Assembly (NCBI GenBank): GCA_019054805.1
Contig: JAHQIY010000006.1
Coordinates: 5,952,001 to 6,016,000, forward strand
Reading direction: 5' to 3'
Source of the DNA: Brachionus manjavacas
Taxonomy: Eukaryota > Rotifera > Eurotatoria > Ploima > Brachionidae
DNA length: 64,000 nt
A program made the translations under genes and the position numbers. Under the pieces are notes generated by a model that searched no databases, was not told where the DNA came from, and worked only from the letters and a program-made list of their open reading frames with translations. Below, in pieces: positions 23,855 to 38,015 of the stretch (position 1 is its first letter; each line of letters opens with the position of its first letter).

Positions 23855-25330
23855 TTGATAAAAACTCTCGAGTAGAGGATTCACAAACTCTGTTAGTTTA
23901 ACATCACCATCTTGATTATCTTCATTAATTTGACTACTCATAATAGTGGGCTCTTTGAGAATAGCACCAAGCTTATGCAGAATAATTTTGCAATTTTGCA
24001 GGTCTTGCATCAGCATCCGGTAAGTATCGAGATCAAGAACAATCACTTCGCCATTTTCTATCGGAGGCAGATTACTTGGCGGCTTCAGCATTGCACTCGC
24101 TTCCTGAACCTCTTGGTTAGCCGCAGAGTGTATGGTCGATGACGAAACTATCAACTGATTTAGCTCACCAACACTTTCTTCAATGTTCTGGCTTTTTTGC
24201 TCGCCAACCTCCTTTTTCGCCTCTTCAGCATCATTCGACGAACTCACTGTGGAACTTGTGGATGAGTTGTAAGCTGAATCATCCCGCTTTAGCAAACTTG
24301 ACTGATCCGCACATTTTTCTGTCAATTTATTCAATTTACTTTGGTTCAATGTTTTCACATTATTCTTGCTAGCTGATGGTATTTTGTTGTAAGAAAACTT
24401 AAGCTTAGACAGCCCAGTAGTTTGAGAGCTGTTGTTCTCTTTGGATGCGTTTGTCGAGTTCACTTCAGGCTTTTTGACATCGACGTTGGCCGAGTTGTCT
24501 CTGTTTATGTTCTCGGTAAGCACTGTTGACTTTATTAGTGAGGAGGAAAATTTATAAGGCGAAAACAGGCGTTTATTTTGCGAGTTTGGCTTTTCGCTTT
24601 TCTCCAAATTTTCCGACTTGGCCAAACTTGGTATGCTCGAGTTGGATGCTTTGAGTTTGCTGGACGAAGGAAGTTGACTTGTCTTGATGGGACTTTTGGG
24701 CGCTTTTTTGCTCGGCACTAGGCTCGATTTGGGCTTGGACTCGACTGTTTTGTTGGTGGAAATGGACGAAGACGTGCTCGAAAGAGAGGACAGCGATGAT
24801 GTTTGATTATGTTTGGTCAGACTTGAATTCGAACTAAAATTTTTGTCACAATTTTTATTTACAATAGCACTTGGAGGCTTTAGAAAGCTCCGGAAAGGCG
24901 AAAACTCGCGTCTGCTCACATTGCTGGTTCGTTTTAAGCTCTTGCTGTCCTGGGCCTGTTCTATCTTGATCTGCATGGTAGAGCTGGTGGCACTCTTGGT
25001 CTGCTTTGACTCGCACGTGATTACCGAACTAGTCGATGTGACTATGTGCGGATCACGCGACTTGTACACTTGTTTACTGAGGACCGGAATGGCGCGCTGC
25101 TGCTTGGCCGACTCCGACGACTTGGTCGAACTAAAAGACGACATGCTGGCACTGTTTTTTTGAAATAGGGACGAATTTAGATCGATGTAAGCCGATAGGT
25201 CATTATTTTTCAGAGTCAAACTGTCCGATTGATCATCGACTTGTATCGACTGGCTCAGAGATAGGCTTGATTTTGGGCCAAGTTTTTTGCGCGACTTGAC
25301 TTTTGTGTTGCTGGAATGACAGGAACCCAT
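23855..25330 (-). CDS. Ser-rich, probably N-myristoylated protein, first exon (492 residues)
   Basis: The frame opens at the ATG at 25330 and stays open for 492 codons to a phase-0 donor (CAA followed by GTAAGA at 23854), so the stop two codons later is probably intronic. The N-terminus MGSCHSS fits an N-myristoylation signal (Gly2, Ser6) with Cys4 available for palmitoylation, suggesting membrane anchoring. Residues about 10-390 are low-complexity Ser/Lys/Asn/Thr with short basic-proline motifs (APKSPIK, FSPFRSFLKP, FSPYKFSSSL), typical of a disordered phospho-regulated scaffold. Near 425-465 a conserved-looking helix appears: EVIVLDLDTYRMLMQDLQNC, then KIILHKLGAI. Codon use is GC-richer than the flanks. 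I do not recognise the family. A large Ser-rich body plus a short C-terminal helix suggests an adaptor. Confidence 0.75.
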
Positions 25331-25529
25331 GATGGAAAATAAAATGAATAGAGTCTAATAGATCATAATCTTGGCAAAAAAATTAATCCAAAATTTAGAT
25401 TGATTAAAGAAAACAAAAAGCAAATAAACTCGGCTTTAAATAGAAAATACTAGTGAGCTTGGTGGAAAATTTTATTAAGTTTTTTTAAAATTGAAAATTT
25501 CTTGAAAAAATACACTAGAAATTACGAAA

Positions 25530-25557
25530 TATGCGCACTTTGGAAACAACATACGAA
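25530..25557 (+). CDS. Possible short first exon, divergent to the Ser-rich gene
   Basis: ATG at 25530 followed by RTLETTYE and a donor-like AAGGTAAAT. It lies 200 bases from the start of the Ser-rich gene on the other strand, so a shared bidirectional promoter is possible. Very short and unsupported by downstream exons. Confidence 0.2.
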
Positions 25558-25662
25558 GGTAAATTGCACAAAGGTAAATTTTGTTATTAATTTTTTGTTT
25601 TTCCTATGTTTGAAAGCCTCAGTGCAGCTAGTTTACAATTAAATAATAATTAAAATAATATT

Positions 25663-25737
25663 ATGAAGCTAGGCGACACACGGTTGCCACTGGACGTGTC
25701 ATTAATTTTCAATAGTGAGCAGATATTTGCCAGTTTG
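25663..25737 (+). CDS. Possible first coding exon (25 codons)
   Basis: An ATG-led frame, MKLGDTRLPLDVSLIFNSEQ then IFASL, ends at a phase-0 donor (TTTG followed by GTAATT). Its GC content is clearly above the surroundings and the codon use looks coding. No following exon was identified in the AT-rich tract beyond, so the product is unknown. Confidence 0.35.
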
Positions 25738-28700
25738 GTAATTATTTTTCTATTAGTCTTTGTGAATTAATTATTTTTTTTAATCTAATAAAAATTAACT
25801 GAATTTAAAATTTTAATTTAATGCTAGTTTAGATTTCAAATCTCCGAGGGTTTGAATCTGAGAAAAAATTTAATTACGAATGCATTTCTTGTCCGAAAAC
25901 CCCCAGGACTTGGTCTAGTTAGAAATTTTTTCCAACCGACCATGTTCGTGGAGCATTTTTTTCTAAACTAAAAAAAATTGTTTTTTAATTTAAAAAAAGG
26001 AAATTTTTTTAAATGCTGAATGAACCTGGCCGCCTGTGCCAAGTTTAAAAAAATAGGAAAAATTTAATGCAAAAATTTATTATTAAAAATAGCAAAGAAA
26101 ACTTTGTCTGTATCTATCATGACTAAATTAATTTGAAGTGATAGTTTTTTTTAGAATCGAGATTAGTCTAAAGCTCAAAGGATTAGACTTAAGGGATTGA
26201 AATTTTGAAAAAACAAATTTTCAAATTTTACAAAGATAAATAATTAGTTAGAAAAGGCCCGACCGACCTGCTAAGACAAGATTTATTATCAGAGCCGGGT
26301 CAAGACTTCACTGGTAATTGGGTTTGATTGTTGTGCATTTCTAAAGCTTGCCAATATTGTTTTAGCTCCTATAAACAAGTTAAACTTTTTTTTATTTAAC
26401 TTTTCTATGTCGCGGATAAAACAAATAAAAAATTTGCTCCGTAAATATCCGCTATTTTTTACGTGCCAACTCAATTTTTTATTGACCTAGCTTTTTAAGT
26501 TAACACTACCTTTCCATTTTGGCTCATTTAGGTCAATTGGTTTAGGGGGAAAATTTTAATTTTAAACTAAAATAGCTCTCGATCAGCACAGTCTATTTAT
26601 AGTCGGACTTAACTATTTTAATTGCTTAATATTGAGTCACTCATTTAATGAAAAAAAAAATTAATTAAAACTTTCTAATCTCGGCAAAACATTTGGCTTC
26701 GATCATTTATTTAAGTCAAAGCTTAATTAAATTGGCTAAGATAACAAGAATCAATTAAATGACTCTATTTAGTCTCAAATGTTACCCTTGTGGTCAAATT
26801 TAGACGTCGGTCCATTAAGTTAATAAATATTTCAAAAAAGCTCTTTAATCTCTTTATTTGACTGAAATTTGCTTAAAGTAAAATAAAATTTGAAGATTAC
26901 TGAATAAAAAATAATAGCGGTCCGGTAAACGCTTTGGCACATGCTTCTCTACCATAAATAGAATGAAATTTAATTAGAAGCAAATAAATTGAATAGAGTA
27001 AAAATAATAAACTAATAAATTTGCATTGACCGACTTGGTAGGACTTTTTAGTTCATTTACAAAACTCATTAGGCTCTGAGTTGATTTCTTTTTTTGATAC
27101 TTAATTACTCTCGAGTACTAAAAAGAACTAATTTGAAAGTATTTGCAGACAAATATCTCAGAAATTAATATTCTAGTCTAAATAAAAATTGAAACAAGTC
27201 TAAAATTTAAAAAGTACTAAAAACAGAATCGCTCTGAAGTTTTGAAATTTTAATTTTTTGTCTTTATAGCTTAGAAATTTGTGATATGATTTTGATCGCG
27301 TAAATATCATAAAAAAAAATTCTTAGATTTTTTCCAGTTCTAGTTGTCCTATTTACTTAACATACAAACTGGTCTCTAATAGACAAATATTTCGAATCCA
27401 AATTAACAAAAATTAATCTAATGAAATCAAGATCAAATTTAAAAGATAAAAATTAGAATTTTGGAAATTTTATGCTAAGAAAATTAAAATTTTTGAAAGC
27501 TCAAATCCTAAATCTAATTTCAAATGTTTGAAAAAAGTTTGTTTTTATGAATTTTTTAGAGAATATTCCTTTACTTTATTATGTAAATTTTCTTAGATTC
27601 AAAATAACATTAAAATTTTTTTTCATTTTTTTTTTGATAAATTTGATTACAACAAAATTTCAAATATGTTGTATCATTTTTATCTGAAATTAATTGTAAA
27701 CAACAAATAAATTTATTAAAAATAAATGGTTTCACTAGAGTTTGGCACGAGGTCTCTCTAGTGAAATGAAATTACTAATTGACAAATTAGTTTTATTGTC
27801 TACACGGAATCGTGAAAACTTGTAGAGTCTTAAAAAATCTTTAGTTATAAATCCGGAACAAAAATAAGCAATTAGACTTGATTAAACATGTTTTATTGAT
27901 TAACTTTTTGCTTGTCTTTAACAAAATAAATAAAAAAACCACTATTAAAACTAAATCACAGACCACTAGCTTTAAAATATTTGTTTGTATTAAAACTAAA
28001 AAAATTTGTCTGGAACTTAAACAAAAATATTGATTTTATGTCTTATCTTTGTATTTTTTTCTAAAATAAATTTTTTCATCTTCTTTTTTAATTTAACGAA
28101 TATCAACATTTTTCTTAATCTGTAATAAAAAATATTTTCAAAAATTTCAAAAAAAATTAATTTCTAAACAACCTTTCAAAAGAGTGTTTTTTTTGATAAT
28201 AAATTTTTTAAATTTGAGAAATTTTTGAAAATTTATCCTTAAAAATAAAATAATCAACAATTTTAGAAAAAATGACAATCAATCAAACCAAGAGTTTCTA
28301 CATTGAGCGAAAAGGTCAAATTTAAAAAGCTTATCGTTACTAGGAAATAAATAGGATGCAAATTTTTAAACTTGAGTTTTTTCCTCCAGTTTATTTCTAA
28401 AGATTCTTGATTCTAAAAAACGAATTCGAAGACTGATTTTGAAGAAAAAATGACATTCATTTTTTATTTTTAAAAATTCCTATATTTCTAAAGTTAATAA
28501 TTATCTGTCTTTTTTGGTAAGCAAACTAAACAAATATAACATTTCGTACTCCTTAATTAAATGCTAAACTGATAACTTACCGGTTTATATTTCATTTTAA
28601 CAATCTAATATTTAAATAAATAAGCTACATATAAAAATGATACTTGGGTATTAAATTCTTTATCAAATTTCGATTTTGTTGGAAATTATTATTGTTTTGA

Positions 28701-31700
28701 TTAAAATTCAACTTTTGACAGCAAAATTAAAAGAACCCGATTGAAATTTCTTATGTTTAAAGTAACAAAATTTTGTCAGAAACAAGCACCAATATGATAC
28801 TGGAAAGACAAAAATTATAATTTTTATTGTCAAGTATTAAAATTCATAACTAACTACGAATTTTAATAAAAATTCATTATTTTTATTGAAAAGTCACCGT
28901 GAAAATTTTCAAGGGATCATTTCGAAAACTTATTTTTTTGTTGAAATCATAAAAAATGCTATTTTTAATAAAATTTTAGCTTATTTTTCAGTTTAAACAG
29001 ATGTAAATCATGCTTAAGTTTTATAAAGGATAATTTTTAAAAATTTTAATAATCTTATTTAAAAAAAAAAAAAAATTCCTAAAAATAATATTTTAAATCT
29101 TAAACACTGGTATTAAAAAAATTGATAATAGCAAAGAATTTTCCTAATTGAGACCAACAAAGCATAGATAAATAAATTTAAATAAATTTAACAAAGAGCA
29201 TCATTAAATATTTATGTATCAATATAAGAGAATTAGATGAATGCTCATTAATTCGGACAACTTTCGAACTTAAAGTTATCGATTCGATCATTGAAATATT
29301 TTAGAGTGCTCCTACTTGCAAATTAGATATAAAAAACTAATTTATTTTTTTTTTATTTTAATTAGTGATGTAATTATCATTTTCTTATTTTATAGTGCTC
29401 AATTGGCAAAGAAAACCCTCTAGAAACAAGACCACTTTTTAAGCCGATAAAGCTGGTATTTAGATCCTGAATTTCAGATGATTTATTGAACAACATTGGT
29501 CTTGATTCCGACGCTTGTATCCTTTGAAGCTCATTAATAATGAGTTTTAAAATAAATATATGCCAAAATGAAATTGCTTTAAACGAAAGAATTGTGAAAA
29601 TTAAGTAAATAACTTGTAAAATTATATGATGATAGCTTTTTTTTATTTTTATTTATTTATTTATTTGACAAAAATTTAAATTTTATTGCTCAACAAAAAA
29701 AAACTACACATAAATTGGAATTTAATTTCTAAATCAACATGCTAACTTAGAATATAATATAATTCTTTTTTGTTTATTGGAAAATTTGAGATCACTCAAC
29801 TGAGACGTAAATAGAAAAAATCACTCTTTTAAATTTAGGAATTTTTTCTATTATTCTTAAATAGCCCCGAAAAAATTTAATAAATGACAATTTTCAGTTA
29901 AAATGCCAATTAGCTTTTATTAACAAATCTCTGAAGCATTGGAAAAAGTACAGTGACAAACAACCAAGCTATTTCCAGTGTTTGAAATACAAAGATCGGT
30001 TACAAGGATTAAAATTGACTTTCCCAGAAGATGGAAGAAACAGAGGTGATTTAATCCAATTTTAAAGATTCTACTCCGAGCTTAAAGCTATAAATTGGCA
30101 ACATATCTGTCTAGGGAAAATTTTTCAATACCATCTGGCCCTGGGGCAGTGGTTAGAAGAAGCTCGAACCACTCAAGTAGACCCACCTTAATGAATTGCA
30201 GTCAAACGGAGAACTTTTATAACGTCATGAAGCGTCCTACCAGATCTTGTCGTCAACTCTTCTTCTGACAAGCGTCACCAACACTGAAGCACTAAGACTT
30301 GGATCTATAAATGTTTGATAACTTGGTTTGATATGAAGTAAGATGAAAAGTTCATTAAAAGTTATTGCTTAAAAATAGTCACCATAATATCATCTATCTA
30401 TTCAGACAACATTAAATCAGCAGTATGCGAAGCGTAGCTACCATTGACGATTCCTACAGTCTTTCGTCTCTCCAAACCTATCTTATTATTATTCTTATAA
30501 ATCAGATATAATAAAGTTCGATTAAATAAAAATAATTTTTAATTTTAATTTGTCACATCTTGCCTCAAATCTTTTTATGTAATTTTCAATTTTATTCAAC
30601 ATTTTTGTAGCATGTGGGTTTAAACCGAAGCCAGTGTCTTTCGGAAAATCCTTATTTGCAAAAAAAAAAAAAATTTTCCTATTTTTAATTACAAAAATTT
30701 TTAAAGAAAAAAAATAATCTTTTTAGTTGATAAAAATTCCTGTTTTAGTGCTAAATACAAGGGTTAAAATTTTAGCTGTATGGTAATCAACTCTCGACAA
30801 GTTTTCCCTTAAATAATCTTTTCATTAGTCTCTCTAATAAGGTTCCTATTGTGAGCGTTAGGCACAGTCAACAGGCCGTGAAACCAAGTACATTTATCTG
30901 TCAAAGACTCAATCTAAATTTGGATTAAAAAGATAATTCACTTACCTTGTTTTTCAAATAAAATCAAAAAAGAAAGACCAACGCGTCTAATTAAGATTGA
31001 TGATCCGAGCTTGCTAATTAAGAGTTCAAATTTGTGAGCGTAGCTAACAAAATTTTAAAAAATTCGAGACACTATTCGATATTGGACTTGGTTTGCTTGG
31101 GTTCGCTTGTTGATGATTGCCAACAATGTTGAACAAATTAACCAAAAAATTCTAATCTAAACGAAATATTAAAATGAATCATTCATAATTGCTCATATTA
31201 TAATCGAAAAATTTATTCTTAAAATATTCTTGTTGAAATAATTCTCTCATTTGCAAGCAAGTTTTGTATTCACCAGCTGTCAAATTATCATTATTTATTT
31301 AAATTTGAGAATAGATTTAAAATAAAAGAGAAAAAATGATTTAAATTTTTATTTTATTCGAACTTTAAATTTTGAGAACAAGCCGAGCTAAAAGTTCGAC
31401 AGGTCCATTTAGAAATATCAATTTTTAATTGAGATTTTAAACAAAAAGGCGGCTAAATTAATGAGTTAATTTTTCTGAAATTAAGGTGTTACGATTGCTA
31501 ATGCGTTCCTAAGATAAATAAAATACTAAAAAGCTAAAAGCTTTTTTTTTATCAAAGCATTATATTGGCTTTTTTCAATTAATCTTAAATTTCTTTATAT
31601 AAATTAATTGTTCCGAAATGGGCTGAAAATCCAAAAAAAATTAAATAATTTAATTTTTTTTTCAAAAGAATCTGTGAAAAAAACAAAAAACCTGTTTCAT

Positions 31701-34700
31701 TAAATTAGAAATTCTAATTTATCACTTCCTAATTTGAATAGAAAAACATATGGCTCCGAGTTTGTGAATTTTTGATAACAAATACAAATGTTTGTTTTCA
31801 GTCTTTTTCCTAAGACTCAAATTGTCTGCTGCTCTGTATGCTCTTGCTCCCATAGTCCAAGCCAGGAATAGAATTCAAAATTTAACAATGAAAAAATAGC
31901 TCTTTTAGAAAATTCGCTCTTGGGAATACAAATTTAAATTTGATTTAATTGAAATTAATTTTATTATTTTTTAGAGTAAAAAAATAATATTTTTTTTGAA
32001 ATTGAAAATTTTTAATCCTACTCAAATTTTCAATTATGTTAGGTCTAATATTCGGTCTTAGCGTCATCGCTGCTCAAGGCATCGAATCAATAAAACTTAA
32101 ATATAAATTATCATGACTAAATTGCTCTTGAGCTTTAGTGAATTTTTAAAATTATAAAAATTAACTTAAACAAAAGATTCATATAATAAAATTATTTGAT
32201 TACCTAAAATTTGAATTAAAAATTTGATGGGACAAGTGGCTATTTTGAATTTTAATTTTTATGTCGGAACATTGGTTGTCTCGATTTTAATAATGATCAG
32301 GAAGCTGCTCAAGTAGATCTTTAAAGTTTTTTTAAAGATCGACTCGAGTTGTAATAAAAAAAAACTTTAAAATTATTTTAATATTAGCTATTAGACGATC
32401 TAAAATCAAAACACGGTAAACCTAGCCCCGAGCTCTATGAATAAATCAAAAATTTTAGTTCTAAATTTCAAATGTTAATTGTCTGACTTTGGTTCGACCA
32501 TTTGTCGACACTGTCACGAGCCCGAAGGCTTCGCAAATAAGGCTTCAAAATTTGGATTTTAATTCAGCTCAGAAATGGTGTCAAAAATAAATTAAATTTA
32601 GTTTTAAAAAATCACTAAAGCTTTCTAAATTAATTTTTTAGCAAAGCGCGCCGAGTAGGGTTTTATGGTCGCTTTGCATCGGCTTAAATCATAAACCAAG
32701 ACAAATAATTTTGAATAGGCTTTACAGATTCGTTTAGGGAAGAATACTTAAAAATTTTAGGCCTTGTTTTTGGGCCAAAATTGTTTAAACAAAATTAAAA
32801 AAGATTAAACTCACATTTACCTGTCTTGGCCTAAATTTTATTATTTTCGCCCTTTAAAATAAACAGCCTGCTTCCAGTATCTTTTTTTGAATCCTAGTGT
32901 TTGCTTTTATTTAAAAATCTATGAGAAATTTCAACAAATTACTCAATTGATATTTCAGAGACGTATTACATAATTTTTTTTTATTTTAAATACTTGAACA
33001 TTCTTTTCTATTTATGCATACGAAAAAAAACATTTAACTTAATTATTCACCATTTTCCAAAATACCAAAATTAAATATTTAGACTTTGAAAACGAAATCG
33101 GTTTATTCTCATTAAAAATTTGATTTAGAAATAATCCTATGATTATACAATAGTGGCCGTATAATATATCTTTAGAGTATAAAGAAAATTTTTGTTTAAG
33201 ACTTGATATTAACATTAAGCTTCTTTTCAAGAATTTATTTATCACAATTTTTGTATTTTTGCATTTATTTATACTCGAGGGTTAATTCTGTTTTTGCCCT
33301 TAAAAAAATTACAACCCTTAACCATTTTAGTCAATTTTTTTGAATAAAAAAATTTTGAAGCAAAAAATTACGCAACAGTTTCTTTTCTTACGGGGCCAAA
33401 TTTCTCCTCTGAAACTACTTTTTGACCATATCAAAAAATTTCAAATAAAAATTTAAATACTCTGTTAATAAAATCAAGTATTTACATTTAAATTAATTAA
33501 TTATTCATTCAAAATATAAATAAATGTTTTATTAAATTAAATTTTTGATTTTGGTCCATTTGAATATGCGAGGTCTATTGAAAAATTCGGCCTTATTTAT
33601 CAGTCGTAAAAACATTACGATAAATATTTACAGGATAATAAAGAAAATAAAACAAAATTTGGATATTTTTTTTATTTATAATTATTTAAAAACAAATAGA
33701 AATTAATTCTAATTGAAATTGTTTAGATACGAATTTAAATGAAATTTTTGTTAAATTTTTTCCGATTCTTAGGAATTTTTGCTCGAGAGTAATTACTATT
33801 ATTATAATTACAATAAAAAAATTATTTCGTCTTGAAATTTTATAAACCCATTTAGGTTTTTAATTTAGCTGATTAGAAAAAAGATTCTATGCGAAATCCA
33901 TTAGTGTTGGGTAGCTGAGTGGCGGTGGCGTTCGCTGAGTCATTTTTTTAGCTGTTCAGATTAAAAGGCATTTTATTGATTTGCCCAAATATTTAAAAAA
34001 CTTTTACAAATAAATTGAAAAAAGTTTTGTGATCTTTTTTAAATAAATAATGTACATTTAAGAATTTTGAAAATCACATCACCAATTCTAACGCCATCCC
34101 GTTAGCCAATACTAAAATCAATGCTCTTCTAAAATTTTATTCTAAATTAATTATTATTTTTAAATCAATCTTCATTAATTAAAACAAAATATTAATTATA
34201 TATCTAATTAAAAAAAGCTATTTTTTTGAAAATTTTATTAGAAATAAAACTAAAAAAAAATTGTTCTTTTAAGGTTTTTTTTAAATTAATTTAAAAAGAA
34301 AACTTATTTTTTTTAAACAAAAAATTTAATAATAGTAACTTTTATGGGAATGAGAATTTTAGACCAAAAAAATATTACAAAACGAAAAAGTCTTTTATTT
34401 CTTTAAGTCTCAAATAGATTCATGATTTATAGATGATTTGACTTATAAGATGGTTTTAGCTCAATCAAAAGAACTCATTCAAACCAAGGTATGAGAGGTG
34501 TAAAAACCTTCCCTTTTTTCAAATTATTGATCTGAAGCATTTGCTCTGGTCACTAATAATATCAGTGGCTGCAAATTAAATCACTTTTTGCTGATAATAA
34601 TTTACAGAAGCGATTTTAGACTTTCATAAAAAATAAATTTAATCTTTTAATTTTATTTGTTGTAAAATTTATATGATCTTTATTTAATATTTGAAAGTAT

Positions 34701-35595
34701 ACATCATCGGAATTTCTACCAGTTTTTATTCTAAAACTCTAAGAAAAACGATGAAACGTGGTTTTTAAATTCTGATTCTAAAGATGTTTGAAGATTTCAC
34801 CTTTTTGATTTTATTTGATAAACATACAAAAAAAAGGTTTATTTAATGAATACGCCTATAAGATATTTATTCAGTTAATGATACAGACAAAATAAAAAAC
34901 CAGTTCTTAATTTTTAATATCAATACTGTAAATTGCGGCAAATTTAATTTTTATCAAGAGGAAGATTCAAGAACAATAATTTTTGCATTGTTAAGACAAT
35001 TTTATTTTTTTTTTAAATTTACATCAAAAATTAAGAATAGAATTTATTAGTTTAGAATAATAAATTATTTAATATTAGGAGACTTTTCTACCTGTCTTCT
35101 TCTGTAAAATACAGATTTTTTTATGTTTTTCATATACTTACTTGACTTTGAAAATACTTTTAAATGACTTTTGTACAAGTCTGATTCTAATGATGAACCA
35201 AGTAACTTGGAAAAAACTTAACATTAATTGTGTTTTCAAAAATTGCAAACTCTTTATAAAGATTTAAGAATCAATTTTACGAGAAAATCTTTTTTTTAAA
35301 TAAAGATAATTAAGAATTAAGAGTTATTATTTACGAACCGATATCAGAGGAATAAAAAGAAGATTTTAAAAATTTAACTATTGTTACTTTAAATTCTCAA
35401 TTAAAAATTATTAAATAATAAATTCTGACATAAAATTTAAAAAAATGATTTTTAATATTTCGTTATTTAATTTTGAACCGGTTAAACAAATCGGTTTTCC
35501 TTCAAACCGGTTTCCGATCACTAATTTTGATGGCATGAAAATTAAGTAAAACTTATTTCCAATTTAAAATAACAAAAAAAATTCTAAAAAAAAAG
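25738..35595. other. About 10 kb of AT-rich sequence without a supported gene
   Basis: Open frames here are short and lack domains. Visible structure is limited to a perfect 11-bp stem (TTTCACTAGAG, 27730-27740, pairing with 27756-27766 over a 15-base loop), a block of mixed composition at about 30020-30545, and a weak inverted pair near 33900-33945 and 34080-34125. Confidence 0.5.
30020..30545. other. Mixed-composition block, possible degenerate retroelement
   Basis: GC content rises well above the surrounding desert (for example around 30130-30300 and 30420-30475). An AATAAAG near 30511 could be a poly(A) signal. No frame, terminal repeat pair or domain could be established. A decayed LTR or an untranslated exon are both possible. 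Confidence 0.2.
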
Positions 35596-36998
35596 AATTT
35601 ATTTCAAAATGGTTTAATTTTTTGTGTTTGAATTACAAAATGTATCCAATGTTGAAATAACATTGAAAAAGTGCGATGTTTCAAATATTTTTTTCAGTTT
35701 CAAAAAAAAAAATAATTATAAGCTAATATTGCAAACATGAAAAAACTTTGTTTTTTTTCCTAAATTTTGACTTTGGGTTTGTGATATGATGATCCTTAAA
35801 GATAATAATTGTAGTTTAAAAAACTATCTTCGCTCTATTCTGCAAATTTAATTAATTAAATATTTGTTAAAAAGCACCAAACGAAATTACATTATCACTA
35901 AAGTCAAAATTTTATTAGAGGAAAACATAGTTTTTCGGGTCTAGTCGCTTAGATAAACTATGGTTTACCTGTTACTTAAACAATTCTTGTTCTCAGGTTT
36001 TATGGACAATTAATTGACCTTATCTAAAAACTGTTCACCTATTTTGAAATTATTTCATCTATTTAGAAAAAAGCTAATGTAATTATAAAAAATAAGATAG
36101 AAAGAATAATTACATAGAAAATTCAAAGTTGGGCGAAGTAAGTAAATTTTGGGAAATAGATGAATCTATGTTCCCCAAATTCAAACTCTTAAAAGGTTAA
36201 CAATTTATTTTAATTTTCTTTAATTTTTAATATTTATGCTGAAAGGCAAAGATTTAAGAAGAGAGCGCATTTGGGTATTTGGGATTGTTGAAAGGTTAAT
36301 TCCAAGTCAACCAGATCAGAGCAAATGCTAAGCTATATTTAAAGCTCCTTCAAATTAAAAAAAAACAAAACTATTAACTAATTTTTATATCAGTTTCGAG
36401 AATTATTCTATTAAAAACAACATTAAACAACATTATTCTATTAAACAATTCTATTAAAAAGCTTTATTCAATTTGTTCACTTAATTCTATTTTGGTTCAC
36501 CTTAATTCTATTTTGAATTGGGTGAACCAATAGTTCATAAAACCTGAGAACAAGTTTTTTTGGATAATAAGTGAACTATGGTTTGCCTAACCGACTAGAT
36601 CCAGTTTTTCAACAATTGAATAAAAACTTTATTCAAAGTGAATTATTCATCCTTTTTTTTGTATTCTTTTTTAATTTTATTTTAAATTATTTAACTCTAT
36701 TTTTAATTTTTTCATGTATTTTTATTCTGAAGGAGAATTTGCTCGGTAAAAATAAATAAATGAATTGTTTAAAAGTTAAAAAAGAATTTTCAAAATTTTT
36801 TTCAAATTTCCAAACAAAAATTAAACTCATTCTATTTCACCAAAGAGTTTAATTTCAATTATGAAAATGCTTGCAATATTAACTTAAAATTATTTTTTTT
36901 TGAAACTAAAAAAAAATTTGAAAGATCGCACTTTTTCAATGTTAATTCAACATTGGATACATTTAGTAATTCAAGCACAAAAAATGAAACCAAATTTA
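35596..36998. mobile_element. Foldback element, outer member of a nested pair
   Basis: About 100-bp inverted ends at 35596-35702 and 36901-36998 share TGTATCCAATGTTGAA and ACATTGAAAAAGTGCGAT with few mismatches. A related single end occurs at about 17085-17168, so this is a repeat family. The interior is non-coding. Confidence 0.7.
35938..36602. mobile_element. Inner foldback inside the 35596-36998 element
   Basis: Ends of about 68 bases at 35938-36006 and 36533-36602 are inverted copies, sharing TTGTTCTCAGGTTTTATG, CTATGGTTT and CTAGTCG. Between them lie short direct repeats of ATTCTATT near 36420-36520. Confidence 0.65.
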
Positions 36999-37129
36999 TT
37001 CCGGCTTATTTTTTCAAAAATTCCCCAGATCTTTCTTTCTTGAAAAACAAATTTTTTTTATCAAATGATTGATCATTATTTAACTATAATTTTTATGTGG
37101 CATTGTGAATTTTGGTACAAAAAACAAAT

Positions 37130-37390
37130 ACAAAATATAAAAAATGTCAAAACTCAGGTTCTGAAGGAGCAAAACATGTTCTGTAAATTGTAGCAACTGA
37201 AACGTTTTTTGTACCACCAATATACTGATTCTGCAAAACTCTGCAATACATCTGCAAAATTCAGAATTTTGTGATTTTTAGTACAAAATCAGAAACAAAA
37301 TATAAAATACACCATAGATTTTTTTGGACAAGCAAAAAAATATTCTGTAGAATGTAGCAACTGCTACATCCTCTGTACCACCACTTAATG
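37130..37390. repeat. Two degenerate direct copies of a segment of about 165 bases
   Basis: Segments containing GTACAAAA, CAAAATATAAAA, TGTAGCAACTG and TGTACCACCA occur twice, near 37112-37220 and 37280-37385. Origin unknown. Confidence 0.4.
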
Positions 37391-37886
37391 TAAAAATAAT
37401 AATATAAAATTCAAAATCTTACAAAGCATTTAAACCACTGTTTAGGCAACCCAAAGTATAGAATTTTAAACTTTTGTTATGTTTGAAATGTGTTTTGAAA
37501 ATATTTTTTTTATTTAAAAAAAATTGAAAATAAATATTTTGAAAATTAATGCTCCAAATGCTTCAACACGCAAAAAAAAAGCGCAACTACCGCACCGACC
37601 CGCTCGACCTGGCCGTGCCCAGCTTCAAAGTCGACCAGTACAGGGTGGGCCCGGTGCCCTACAATGAAATCACATTCGCCAACCTAAACGACAACATCGA
37701 CAACAAATTTCAGCACGAAATGTGCGCCAAATACGGCGACAAAGCCGAATGCCGCATCTACTACCATCCGAAGAGCCGCAAGCACCTCGACATGGCCAAG
37801 AGCATATTCGCGAGCGAGAAGTCGGAGCATCGAGCGCGCCAAAATGGTCGAGCAGCTGTGCATCCCGGCGCCGCCAGCGCCTGTGC

Positions 37887-38015
37887 CACTCTCTTGTACA
37901 AAGTGTAAATAATGCCAAACTAGACGACGACCGCGACTACTACCACAATTCAGACAAATCCCCGTGCAGTTCAGCTCAAGCAAAAGTCTGTCGCCGGCAT
38001 CGTACACGAACTAAA
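37887..38015 (+). repeat. 129-bp direct repeat, copy 1
   Basis: Identical by eye to 38410-38538, 523 bases downstream. It spans CTCTTGTACAAAGTG through CATCGTACACGAACTAAA. The duplication lies inside the SET1-like sequence and disrupts its frame. Confidence 0.9.

Noticed and set aside
37887..37930. CTTGTACAAAGTG resembles a recombination cloning site, hinting at vector contamination
   Set aside because: Only about 14 bases match, it lies in GC-rich coding-like sequence, and it is repeated as part of a longer 129-bp genomic duplication.
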